DNA of 64,000 bases, taken from CF-46 sp963760735. GTDB lineage: Bacteria; Chloroflexota; Limnocylindria; Limnocylindrales; CSP1-4. Below the pieces are notes generated by a model. The model searched no databases. It was not told the origin of the DNA and saw only the letters and a list, made by a program, of their open reading frames with translations. The stretch spans positions 1,178,001 through 1,242,000 of the forward strand of contig CAVXEB010000004.1 in assembly GCA_963760735.1 (NCBI GenBank), given 5' to 3'. Below, piece after piece: positions 8,192 through 16,340 of this stretch. The translations under genes and the position numbers were made by a program. Position 1 is the first letter of the stretch. Every line of letters starts with the position of its first letter.

Positions 8192-9216
8192 AGCTCGTAG
8201 CCGCGCTGGGCGCGGCGGAGCAGGACGAGGAAGAAGGGTGCCCCGATGACGGCCGTGATCACCCCCACCGGGAGGTCGCCGAGCGTCCGGGCGATCAGGT
8301 CGGCGACGACCATCAGGATCGCGCCGCCGATCGCCGACAGCGGCAGGACGAGCCGGGCGTTCGGCCCGACCAGCATCCGGACGACATGCGGCACGACGAG
8401 CCCGACGAACCCGATCAGTCCCGCAACGGCCACCGCCGCGGCGGTGATGAGGGACGCGAGGCCGAGGAGGATCACCCGCTCGCGCCGGACGTCGACGCCG
8501 AGATGGGCGGCCGTCTCCTCGCCGAGCAGGAGCCCATTCAGGGACCGGGCCCGGACGAGGATCAGGACGGTCGCGATCGCGATGATCGGAACGACGCCTG
8601 CGAGCTCGCCCCAGGAGGCGTTGTCGAAGCTGCCGAGGAGGTACGAGAAGATCTGACGGAGGCCAGCGCCGGACAGGTACATCGCCATCGCCAACCCGGC
8701 GGCGAGCAGCGAGCCAAGGGCATATCCGGTGAGCAGCAGGCTCGTCATCGGCGAGCCGCCCGAGGTCCGCGACAGCCGGTAGACGGCGGTGACCGCGAGG
8801 AGCGCGCCGGCAAACGCGAAGAGCTGGAGGAGGCCGAAGGCCAGGATCTCGATGCGGATCGGGATCAGGACCGCGATCGCCGCCCCGAGCGCCGCCCCCG
8901 ACGCAGTGCCCAGCACGTACGGGTCGGCCAGCGGGTTCCGGAGGAGCCCCTGGAACGTGGTCCCGGCGACCGCCAGACCGAGCCCCACGATCATCGCCTC
9001 GAGGACGCGCGGCAGCCGGATGTCCCAGACGATCGTCTCGGCCGTCGCCGACCATGTCTGCGGCAGGTCGAGCAGGAACAGCCGGTGGGCGATGATCGCG
9101 ATCGTGTCGCCCGGTGGGATCGCGACGCTGCCGACCGTGACCGCTGCGACCAGGGCGACCGCGAGCCCGACGAGTCCGACCACCGTCAGCACGATCGGCC
9201 GGCGATGGTGGGTCAT
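8188..9216 (-). CDS. btuC: FecCD/BtuC-type ABC transporter permease, probable corrinoid uptake
   Basis: 342 residues from ATG 9216. Family hallmarks are RLPRVLEAMIVGLGLAVAGT (typical RLPR...G.GLA..G..QG region), NPLADPYVLGTASGAALGA, and the coupling region ETAAHLGVDVRRERV. About ten hydrophobic segments are expected. The frame continues upstream past ATG 9216 but there encodes the shifted reading of btuF, so the ATG is preferred; it lies 53 nt after the btuF stop. It forms the membrane channel with the overlapping ATPase gene. Confidence 0.9.
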   Translation of the reverse strand: MTHHRRPIVLTVVGLVGLAVALVAAVTVGSVAIPPGDTIAIIAHRLFLLDLPQTWSATAETIVWDIRLPRVLEAMIVGLGLAVAGTTFQGLLRNPLADPYVLGTASGAALGAAIAVLIPIRIEILAFGLLQLFAFAGALLAVTAVYRLSRTSGGSPMTSLLLTGYALGSLLAAGLAMAMYLSGAGLRQIFSYLLGSFDNASWGELAGVVPIIAIATVLILVRARSLNGLLLGEETAAHLGVDVRRERVILLGLASLITAAAVAVAGLIGFVGLVVPHVVRMLVGPNARLVLPLSAIGGAILMVVADLIARTLGDLPVGVITAVIGAPFFLVLLRRAQRGYEL

Positions 9217-9269
9217 CCGCAGCTCGACCGCTCCACGAGCGGCCAGGGCGTCCTGGTTCGACGTCAAGG

Positions 9270-10345
9270 TCAGCCGCCCGACGCCGCCGGCGACGACGCC
9301 GGCAGGTTCAGCTCGGGATGGATCGCGGCGGCGAGCAGGAGCAGCCCGTCGCCGAGTCGCGGCCCGGGCCGGGTGACGAGGATGTCGTCGATCCCCTTGA
9401 TCGCCCCGTTCTTGACCGCCGTGATCCCTGCCCAGCCGGCCCGCTTCTTCACCGCGTCGGCGGTGGTGCCGTAGGCGGAGTCGCCGAGAATGATCACCTC
9501 CGGGTCGGCGGCTAAGGAGCTTCTCGACCGGCATCTCCCAGTTCGTGGGGCTGCCCGTCGTGATCGGGGTGCCGCCGGCCAGCCCGATCATCTGCTCGTA
9601 CACCGACTGGTCGGCGATGCCGAAGATCGACGGCTGGTCGCCGGTCTCGTAGAAGACCCTGGGCTTCGGCGCGCTCGCGGTGGCAGCCGCGACCTGGTCG
9701 AAGTCCGACTTCATCGAGGCGATCAGCTCGTCTGCCTTGTCCGATTCACCGACGGCGTCGCCGGTGAGCCCGATGTCCTTGTAGACGCCGTCGACGTCGG
9801 GGGCATAGACGACGAGAACCGGGATCTTCAGCTCGCGCAGCTTGTCGATCGCTTCCTGGGGCGTGCCGCCCTGGCCGCCGGCGATCACGAGATCGGTGCC
9901 GAGCCCGACGATCTTCTCGACGTCGACGTTGACGCCGCTGGCACCGAAGGCGCTCACGACGGGCACGTCCTTCGGCCTCGGGCGGGAAGTTGGCGACGTC
10001 CTCGACCTTGCCGACGACCTTGTCGCCGGCGCCGAGCGCGTAGAGGACCTCGGTCTCGGCCGGGGTCAGCGAGACGATCTTGTCGGGCTCCTCGGCCAGC
10101 TGGATCGCCGTGCCGTCGTCACCGGTCAGCGAGATCGGGAAGGCCGGGCTCGGCGACGGGGCGACCGTCGGCGGTGGTGCGCTCGCGGTGGCGGGCGGCA
10201 CAAGCGACGCGGTCGCGTCGGCGGCGCTCGACGGCGCGGGCGTCGAGCCGCTCGTGCAGGCGGCGAACGCAACGGCAGACGCCGCGACCAGGACGGCGAG
10301 ACGGCGACGGAAGCGGGAAACGGCGGGATCGGGCAGGGCGGACAC
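9270..10345 (-). CDS. btuF: Corrinoid ABC transporter substrate-binding lipoprotein, with two apparent +1 frameshifts
   Basis: Three pieces in different frames join into one BtuF-like protein of about 357 residues. It starts at GTG 10345 with GGAG upstream and has a lipobox ending AVAFAAC (Cys30). The first frame ends near DVANFPPEAE; the second begins DVPVVSAFGASGVNVD and runs through VFYETGDQPSIFGIA to WEMPVEKLL; the third continues DPEVIILGDSAYG to the stop at 9270. Removing one base near 9978 and one near 9513 restores an unbroken family sequence, and the span (1076 nt) is 2 nt over a multiple of three. Either a sequencing artefact or a fresh pseudogene; the former is favoured because other genes here show the same lesion. 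Confidence 0.8.
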
Positions 10346-10480
10346 GTCGGGCTCCGGATCGGGTGGAACGGCGAGGAGCCTCGGGGCACACGAAACCCCT
10401 CGCTGCGGACGGCAGGAGGGGCGTCTAGCCGGACGGTCGCATCGTTGCCTGCCCTTTCTCTCGAAGGTAGAGCATCGACC

Positions 10481-10609
10481 GCGGGCCCGGCGACCGGACT
10501 TCCACTGCCCTGGGGCGGTGGTCACCGTAGCGGGACTGTGCCGGACTCTCACCGGCTTCGCGACCCCGCGGCACATCGAGGTAGCCGGGCGATGCTACCA
10601 CGGGCCCGC
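10481..10609 (-). promoter_or_regulatory. Cobalamin (adenosylcobalamin) riboswitch
   Basis: On the minus strand the B12-box core AGCCGGTGAGAGTCCGGCAC followed by AGTCCCGCTACGGTGAC lies at 10557-10521, an excellent match to the conserved cobalamin riboswitch core. A 9-bp closing helix can form between GCGGGCCCG (10609-10601) and CGGGCCCGC (10489-10481). The 5' part (GGTAGCATCGCCCGGCTACC) and 3' part (CAGTGGAAGTCCGGTCGCC) fit the remaining arms. About 135 nt separate the aptamer from the btuF start; a possible GGGG...CCCC hairpin there may be the expression platform. It should repress btuF-cobT when cobalamin is plentiful. The rest of 10346-10733, between the divergent genes, shows no other feature. 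Confidence 0.93.
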
Positions 10610-10733
10610 TGGTGAGCCGCCGATAAGTGCCGCCTGTGACACTGCCGCCCTCGCCTCCGCCTCCCGTCCAGGGTCACCCGCCAGGCCATGCACCATGGCC
10701 CGCCAGGTCGCCCGCCGGAGGAGGTTCGACGAG

Positions 10734-11912
10734 GTGCACCGTCATGCGAAGGCAGGGTCGGTTGCCGGCACCCATGTCACGAGGATCAGGACGACGAGCA
10801 TCGGCGGGCTCGCGCTTGCCGGGGCGGTCGCAGTCGCGGTCGGCGGCGGGCTCGCGATCCACGCCTGGGCCCGGCCGGGTGCGATGGTCGCGGCGCCGCG
10901 GCTCGGCCACGCAACGACCGAACGCGGCGTGGAGACTGCGGCTCAAGCGGCCGGACGGCTCCCGGACGTCGCCTGGCTCGCGGAGCGGGGCGACGGCCGC
11001 TGGCTCCACGGCCGGGGCGCGACGACCGCGCCCGACGTCCTTCCGGACGGCGAGACCGGTCTCGCGATCGATGAGCGACATCTCGCGTCGACGCTGCCCG
11101 CCTCGGGTGGCGGGTCGACGATCCGGCTCCGCGATCCGGACACAGGCGGCCTGGTCGGTGCCGTCGATGTCCCGATCCGCGTCTCCGCCGGGACGTGGAC
11201 GAACGCCGGACTGGTCGTGACCGGCTATCCCGACGCGACGATGCGGTCCGATGGCGGGCTCATCCTCGTGACCGTTCCGGAGCTCTCGCTCCGGACGCTC
11301 GTCGAACCGCGACGCTTCCCGGCGGCGCTCGGCATGCCCGTCGCCCGCGGTGACGTGGCGGCCAGCCCGTCCGGGCGGGTCGTCGCGTCGAACGTCTGCG
11401 GCGTCCGGCTGTGCGACACCCAGGTCGTCGATCTGTCGACGAGCGAGGTCTTCCGGCCGATCCAGTCCGCGGAGGGCTTCCTCCGCGTCGTGACGGACGA
11501 CCTGATCGTCACGACCGACGATGACTACGGTTGGATCTCGGCCCGACGGTTCCGGGATGGTTCGGAGGCGTGGCGGCACGAGAGGACGATGCTCCTCGAT
11601 CCCCTCGCGGCCGCGGATGGGTCCGTCGCGGGTGTCGTCGGCTCGGCGACGGCCGGATGGGCCGTGGCCTCGTTCGACCTGCGGGGTCGGAACCGCGACC
11701 TCACCCAGCGGACGGGGGCCGATCGAGCCTGGCCGCGCATCTGGCGACAGGTCTCGACGCCGACGACGGCCGTCGTCGGACGGGAAGCCTTCGAGGACGC
11801 CGTACGGACCCGACTCGCCGACGCGGTGACCGTCGTGCCGGTCGCCCCGGCGGCTCCGGCGGACGAGCTCCCGGGCCCGGTGCCGTCGTGGGGCACGGAG
11901 GTGACGCCATGA
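10734..11912 (+). CDS. Membrane-anchored protein, possible beta-propeller, unknown function
   Basis: 392 residues from GTG 10734, chosen for the GGAGG about 9 nt upstream; ATG 10695 is an alternative. A short basic N-terminus is followed by one membrane segment (GGLALAGAVAVAVGGGLAIHAW), then a large extracytoplasmic domain. That domain has repeated beta-strand-like units with recurring TGGLVGAV, SGRVVASNVCGVRLC, TDDDYGWISARRFRDG and GSVAGVVGSATAGWAVA, reminiscent of WD40/PQQ-like propellers, although I cannot identify a family. The only obvious Cys pair is in NVCGVRLC. Its stop overlaps the next gene by ATGA, so it is the first of three coupled envelope-protein genes. Confidence 0.6.
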   Translation: MHRHAKAGSVAGTHVTRIRTTSIGGLALAGAVAVAVGGGLAIHAWARPGAMVAAPRLGHATTERGVETAAQAAGRLPDVAWLAERGDGRWLHGRGATTAPDVLPDGETGLAIDERHLASTLPASGGGSTIRLRDPDTGGLVGAVDVPIRVSAGTWTNAGLVVTGYPDATMRSDGGLILVTVPELSLRTLVEPRRFPAALGMPVARGDVAASPSGRVVASNVCGVRLCDTQVVDLSTSEVFRPIQSAEGFLRVVTDDLIVTTDDDYGWISARRFRDGSEAWRHERTMLLDPLAAADGSVAGVVGSATAGWAVASFDLRGRNRDLTQRTGADRAWPRIWRQVSTPTTAVVGREAFEDAVRTRLADAVTVVPVAPAAPADELPGPVPSWGTEVTP

Positions 11913-13039
11913 CCCGCCGGCTCCTCGCGCTCGGCCTCTCGTCGACGGTCCTGCTGGCGCTGTCCGCCTCGCCTGCCCTCGCCGGGGTACCGGATCCGGG
12001 CCACGCCGACCTGTTCCAGCACGATCCCGGTGACCCGCGGATCACCCTGGACTGGCACTTCGCCAGCACCTCCTACCCGGCGTGGTTCCGGTCGAACGTC
12101 GAGACCGAGCTCGAGGTCAACTGGGACGATCCGGTCGCCAACAACTCGAACGTGCCGCGATACGACAACGGCGGGGACAACGCGGGCGGTGGGTCCATCA
12201 CCTACACCGCCGCCGCATCGTCACCCTGCACCGGATCGACCGTCTGGATCGCCTGCAATCCGGCGGGCGGCCTGCGCGCCTTCGCCATCTACGTCCGGTC
12301 GCTGCCGTCGCCGAGCGCCCCGACCTGGCTGTGGTACCACCGCGACAACACCTGCTCGGACGTCCACGACGGGAGCCCGTTCGCCGACGACGGCTACCCG
12401 ACGTCCGCCTGCTTCTCGATCCTGCGGGTGATCGCCCACGAGAGCACCCACAACACGCTCGTGCGGCCGCACTACGACAAGGGCGCCGACGACGAGACGA
12501 TCATGATGTCGACGACGCCGACGCCGAACGGGTCGCCCACCTTCTGGAACCGGCGCAACTTCCTGCCGTGCGACCTCGCGGCAGCCCAGCTCGAGTACGG
12601 CCCGGCGTCGGCCGCGGGGAAGTACGCCGACTGCTTCGCGACGACGCCCGGTGACGGGGCGAAGGGCCTCAACGCCAGCCTGACCGTGACGTCCGGGGCA
12701 TCCCTCGGCCGATGCTCGAACACGCTTGCGACCGTCACCGGCCGGCTCGCGCTCGCGAACTCGGCGAGCTACGGGGACATGCGCAACTGGCCGCTCTCGG
12801 GGCGGGTCGTCCGCATCGATCGGCGGCCGGCCGGCGCGACTACATGGACGAGTGGCGCCGCCACGGCAACCGCATCCGGCGCGGGTGGCAACAACTGGAA
12901 GGCCACCCTGAGCACAGGCGCCGCGGGCACGTTCGAGTACCGGGCGACCTGGTTCACGAGCGCCGCGGAGCCGGCCGTCAACACGTCCAACGTCGGGACG
13001 TGGACGATCCGCTGGACCACGATCGGCTGTCCGACGTGA
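11909..13039 (+). CDS. Secreted protein with HExxH zinc-protease-like motif and C-terminal beta domain
   Basis: 376 residues from ATG 11909 (ATGA overlap). Residues 1-26 are a Sec signal peptide (LLALGLSSTVLLALSASPALAG). Residues 27-240 hold RVIAHESTHNTLVRPHYD, an HExxH motif at 177-181 with a possible third ligand His188, followed by ETIMMSTTPTPN that could be a Met-turn. The His spacing is one residue longer than the classical metzincin HExxHxxGxxH and the Gly is missing. Several Cys (107, 116, 149, 168, 221, 242) suggest disulphides. From about residue 255 a separate Ig-like/beta-sandwich domain follows. It may be a matrixin-like peptidase or an inactive relative; the substrate is unknown. 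Confidence 0.6.
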   Translation: MTRRLLALGLSSTVLLALSASPALAGVPDPGHADLFQHDPGDPRITLDWHFASTSYPAWFRSNVETELEVNWDDPVANNSNVPRYDNGGDNAGGGSITYTAAASSPCTGSTVWIACNPAGGLRAFAIYVRSLPSPSAPTWLWYHRDNTCSDVHDGSPFADDGYPTSACFSILRVIAHESTHNTLVRPHYDKGADDETIMMSTTPTPNGSPTFWNRRNFLPCDLAAAQLEYGPASAAGKYADCFATTPGDGAKGLNASLTVTSGASLGRCSNTLATVTGRLALANSASYGDMRNWPLSGRVVRIDRRPAGATTWTSGAATATASGAGGNNWKATLSTGAAGTFEYRATWFTSAAEPAVNTSNVGTWTIRWTTIGCPT

Positions 13040-13941
13040 CGCTGCGCCGCCGAGCCCGGCTCCGGCCGCCGGCTCATCCCGACCCGGGCCGACGCCTGGC
13101 GGCCTGGGCGCTCGCCGGGCTGGTCGCGGCCCTCGCCGGCTGCTCGACACCGGGGCCGGCGCCGTTTCGGTCGCCGGGCCTGCCGCTCCCGCCCGTCGCG
13201 TCGTTCGAGGCGGGCGGATCGACGCCGCTCCCGGCCGACATCGGGTCGGCCGCGGTGGATCTCGACGCGGTGACCCTCGTCTGCGAGAGCTGGGGCTCGG
13301 AGCCGCCCGCCGGGACGATCCCGTGCCGAGACGCCGCCGGGCTCGGGCTCGCGGCGCTCGGTGCGGGACGAGCCGCTCGCGTCGTGCGGCTCGACGTCGC
13401 CTTCGGCGAGGGATGCGCAGCGACGCCGGACTGTCCGAACCGCCGGCCGGACGTGGGCTGGGTCGTCGCCCGCGCGGCCGGTGGCGGCGACGCCCTGCTC
13501 GTCCGGGTTGCCCGCGTCGACTCGGGCGAGCTTCGGGTCTGGCCGCCCGTCGCGGGCGCGCCGCCGCCGACACCCGCGTTCGACCCGCCGGCCCGCACAG
13601 CCCCGGATCTCGGGCCGGACGCGCCGAACGCGCTCCGCGACCGCGAGCCGCTGCCGTTCTGTGGCGACGAGGACCTCGGGCAGTCGGAGTCGTTCGACGT
13701 CACCGCACGGCGTTGCTTCGTCGACGGCGTCATCGCCGGAGCCCAGGTCGAGCTCATCAGCCGGGCGTCGTCGACCGAGGGCGACCCCGTCCTCACGGTG
13801 TTCCGGTTCGACGGCCGCGGCTCCGTGTCGCGGTCGGTCCGGTCCGCCGGGCAATGGACAACCGCCGTCTGCGGGATCTCGCCGGTCGCGACGCCCGCCG
13901 CGTTCGTGACGGCCGGCGGATGCGACGCGGGCGGGGCGTGA
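13036..13941 (+). CDS. Lipoprotein of unknown function
   Basis: 301 residues from GTG 13036 (GTGA overlap with the HExxH gene). An Arg-rich start is followed by a hydrophobic stretch and lipobox, AALAGCSTPGP, placing the protein on the outer face of the membrane. The mature part is Pro/Asp-rich with scattered Cys (LVCESWG, TIPCRDAAG, CAATPDCPNRRPD, LPFCGDE, RRCFVDG). No catalytic motif or known domain is recognised. As third gene of the tightly coupled envelope cluster it probably acts with the propeller-like and HExxH proteins. Confidence 0.55.
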   Translation: MTLRRRARLRPPAHPDPGRRLAAWALAGLVAALAGCSTPGPAPFRSPGLPLPPVASFEAGGSTPLPADIGSAAVDLDAVTLVCESWGSEPPAGTIPCRDAAGLGLAALGAGRAARVVRLDVAFGEGCAATPDCPNRRPDVGWVVARAAGGGDALLVRVARVDSGELRVWPPVAGAPPPTPAFDPPARTAPDLGPDAPNALRDREPLPFCGDEDLGQSESFDVTARRCFVDGVIAGAQVELISRASSTEGDPVLTVFRFDGRGSVSRSVRSAGQWTTAVCGISPVATPAAFVTAGGCDAGGA

Positions 13942-14017
13942 GCGGACGCGACGCGGGCGCCGATCCTCGATCGACGCCCGTCGGTTCGCTGGTCTGCCGG
14001 CCGTCAGCCGGCCCGGC

Positions 14018-14293
14018 TCAGGCCGGAACGGAGGTCTGCGCCGAGAAGATCGACTCCTGGGCCTCGTCGGGCAGCATGACGCCCATGATCTTCTGGAGGG
14101 TGAGGACGTGGACGCACGTTCGCCAACTGTCGAAGTAGTGGCAGGTGCAGTGCCACTGACCGGCGTCGAGGCTGACGTGATGCGTGTCGTTGTCGCCACG
14201 GAATGTAAGCGCCAGACGATCGATCGTGATCCGATCGAGCTCACGCGCGTAGCGATTCGCCTTCTCGACCTTGCCGATCAGGGAACTGTGCAT
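14018..14293 (-). CDS. Small SWIM zinc-finger protein
   Basis: 91 residues from ATG 14293, with GGAGG about 9 nt upstream. The middle carries WHCTCHYFDSWRTCVHVLTL, a CxC...CxH SWIM zinc-binding motif. The N-terminal half (EKANRYARELDRITIDRLAL, then GDNDTHHVSL) resembles the region preceding SWIM domains in larger bacterial proteins. SWIM motifs bind DNA or proteins and are usually parts of SWI2/SNF2 ATPases or transposase-related proteins; here it stands alone. No helicase or recombinase gene is adjacent. The function is unknown. Confidence 0.7.
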   Translation of the reverse strand: MHSSLIGKVEKANRYARELDRITIDRLALTFRGDNDTHHVSLDAGQWHCTCHYFDSWRTCVHVLTLQKIMGVMLPDEAQESIFSAQTSVPA

Positions 14294-14484
14294 CGACGCA
14301 TACCTCCGTCCGCCCCGCCAGGGACGCTTCACGAGGCCGCCATCCGGTCGTGCACCCGACCGGTGGAGCGGTCGTGCCGTCACGATACACCCCGGCGCCG
14401 GGCCGGTCACCCCCCAATCGACGGCGACGCGACGGGACCTTCCGCGCGTCGCGCCCGGTGCCGCATCGGCGCCTGCCGATGACC

Positions 14485-14862
14485 CTACGGCGCCGACGTG
14501 CCCTCCCGTCCGAAGTCGTCCTCGACCCGGATGACGTCATCGAGCTCCGGAGTCGAGACCTCGATCAGCTCGACGGCCTCGAGCGCCTCGAACCGGTGCC
14601 GCCGCCCGACCCGGACCCGGGCACTCTCTCCGGGGCCGAGCTCACGGATCGTCATGGCGCCGGTCTCGTCCTCGAGATGGAGCCGCAGCCGGCCGGTCAT
14701 CACGTAGACCGACTCGTCCTTGCGCTCGTGGTACTGGAGCGACAGCCGGCGGCCGGCATCGATCGCGATCACCTTGCCGCAGTAGCGATCGGTCAGGACC
14801 CAGATCAGCTCGTGACCCCACGGCTTGTCGACTCGCCGCGGCGCCTCGACCGGGTCGCTCAC
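14485..14862 (-). CDS. Mannose-6-phosphate isomerase-like cupin
   Basis: 125 residues from GTG 14862 (GTGA overlap with the phosphohexomutase gene). The start VDKPWGHELIWVLTDRYCGK and the core LSLQYHERKDESVYVMTGRLRLHLED followed by RRHRFEALE are typical of the small type II mannose-6-phosphate isomerase / ManC-C-terminal cupin family, with His and Glu metal ligands in QYHERKDE. Together with manC and the phosphohexomutase it would cover steps from fructose-6-phosphate to GDP-mannose, if it is a true isomerase; many short cupins of this group have other sugar substrates. Confidence 0.8.
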   Translation of the reverse strand: MSDPVEAPRRVDKPWGHELIWVLTDRYCGKVIAIDAGRRLSLQYHERKDESVYVMTGRLRLHLEDETGAMTIRELGPGESARVRVGRRHRFEALEAVELIEVSTPELDDVIRVEDDFGREGTSAP

Positions 14863-16340
14863 GAGCCGCGAACCAGGCGCTCGCCGGCGACGAGCATCGC
14901 CTCGCGCAGCGCGGGTGTCGTCGCTTCCGTGTAGACGCGGACCAGCGGCTCGGTCCCGCTCGCCCGGATCAGGAGCCAGGTCCCGTCGGACAGGAAGAAC
15001 TTGAACCCGTCGTTCGTCGAGAGCGGAACCGTCCGATCGATCCGATGGTTGCCGAGCTCCGTCGGGGCCTGCTCGCGGAGGTCCACGAGCAGCCGCCGTT
15101 TCGTGTCGTCGTAGATCGACCGGTCGACGTGGACGTCGATGCGCTGGTAGAACGACGGGCCGGCGATCTCGTGGAAGTGGGCGAGCGCCCTCGACACGGG
15201 CCAGCGCCCGGCCGCCTTCTCGGCGAGGAACAGCTCCAGGAGCATCAGGTCGGCGTAGATCCCGTCGCGCTCGGGCAGGTGCATCCCGAACCCGAAGCCG
15301 CCCGATTCCTCGGCCCCGAGCATGGCACCCGTCCGGATCATCTCCGGGCCGATGAACTTGAACCCGACCGGAGTCTCGTGGACGTCGATCCCATAGAGCT
15401 CGCCCAGCCGCGCGGCCATCGAGGTGTTGTTCACGCTGACCACGACGGGCTCGCGGAGCTTGCGGTGCTCGGCGAGGTGGTACATCAGGAGCCCGGTCAC
15501 CTCGAGCTGGTGGATGAAGACGCCGTTCTCGTCGGCCGCACCCGCGCGATCCGCGTCGCCGTCGAGCAGGAGGCCCAGGTCGTAGCCGCCGCCCGCGATC
15601 ATCGCCAACGCCTCGTCGACGTTCGGTCGGATCGGCTCGGGGTTGATCCCGCCGAAGTACGGATTCCGCTCCGCGTGGATCTCCGTGACCTGGATGCGCC
15701 CACCGGCGAGCAGCCGCGGGATCCAGCCCGATCCGGCGCCGTAGAGCGGCTCGACGAGGACCGAGATGTCGGCAGCCTTCAGCGCATCGAGGTCGATCGT
15801 CCGCCGGAGGAACAGCTCGTAGCCGTCGAACGGGTCGAACCGCTCGACGAGCCCGGCGGCCTCCGCGTCGGCCAGCGGACGGCGCTCGATGGCGGCCCCG
15901 CCGTTCTCGGCGATCGTCGCCTCGAGGACGGCGAGGATGTCGTCGCCGGCAGCGGCACCGGACGGCGCCTTGACCTTGAAGCCGTTGTCCGTCCAGGGGT
16001 TGTGCGAGGCGGTGATGACGATCCCCGCGGCAGCGCTGCGCTGGACGACCTCGTAGGAGCTCATCTGGGTCGGGACGGGCCCGGTCGCGAGGAAGACCGG
16101 GATGTCGCGGGCGAGGAGCACCTCCGACGCCGCGGCGGCGAAGTGCTCGGACGCGAAGCGCCGGTCGAAGGCAACGACGACGCCCTTCGTCTCCTCGCCT
16201 CGCCCGACGACGTAGCGGGCGACCCCGTCGGCACAGCGGCGGACGTTCTCGAAGGTGAAGTCGTCCGCGACGCGCGCCCGCCAGCCGTCCGTCCCGAACA
16301 CGATGCGGGTCGGGGTGGGCGCCTGGGCGATGATCGTCAC
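14859..16340 (-). CDS. Phosphoglucomutase/phosphomannomutase (alpha-D-phosphohexomutase)
   Basis: 493 residues from GTG 16340 (GTGA overlap with manC). All four phosphohexomutase landmarks are present: TASHNP with the phosphoserine Ser112, the metal loop DGDADR at 260-265, the sugar-binding AEESGGFGFGMHLPERDG and the phosphate-binding RASGTEPLVRVY near the C-terminus. It interconverts hexose 6- and 1-phosphates; the neighbouring manC suggests mannose-1-phosphate production. In the metal loop the usual DGDADR is followed by AGAADENG, within family variation. Part of a three-gene sugar-nucleotide operon. Confidence 0.9.
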   Translation of the reverse strand: MTIIAQAPTPTRIVFGTDGWRARVADDFTFENVRRCADGVARYVVGRGEETKGVVVAFDRRFASEHFAAAASEVLLARDIPVFLATGPVPTQMSSYEVVQRSAAAGIVITASHNPWTDNGFKVKAPSGAAAGDDILAVLEATIAENGGAAIERRPLADAEAAGLVERFDPFDGYELFLRRTIDLDALKAADISVLVEPLYGAGSGWIPRLLAGGRIQVTEIHAERNPYFGGINPEPIRPNVDEALAMIAGGGYDLGLLLDGDADRAGAADENGVFIHQLEVTGLLMYHLAEHRKLREPVVVSVNNTSMAARLGELYGIDVHETPVGFKFIGPEMIRTGAMLGAEESGGFGFGMHLPERDGIYADLMLLELFLAEKAAGRWPVSRALAHFHEIAGPSFYQRIDVHVDRSIYDDTKRRLLVDLREQAPTELGNHRIDRTVPLSTNDGFKFFLSDGTWLLIRASGTEPLVRVYTEATTPALREAMLVAGERLVRGS

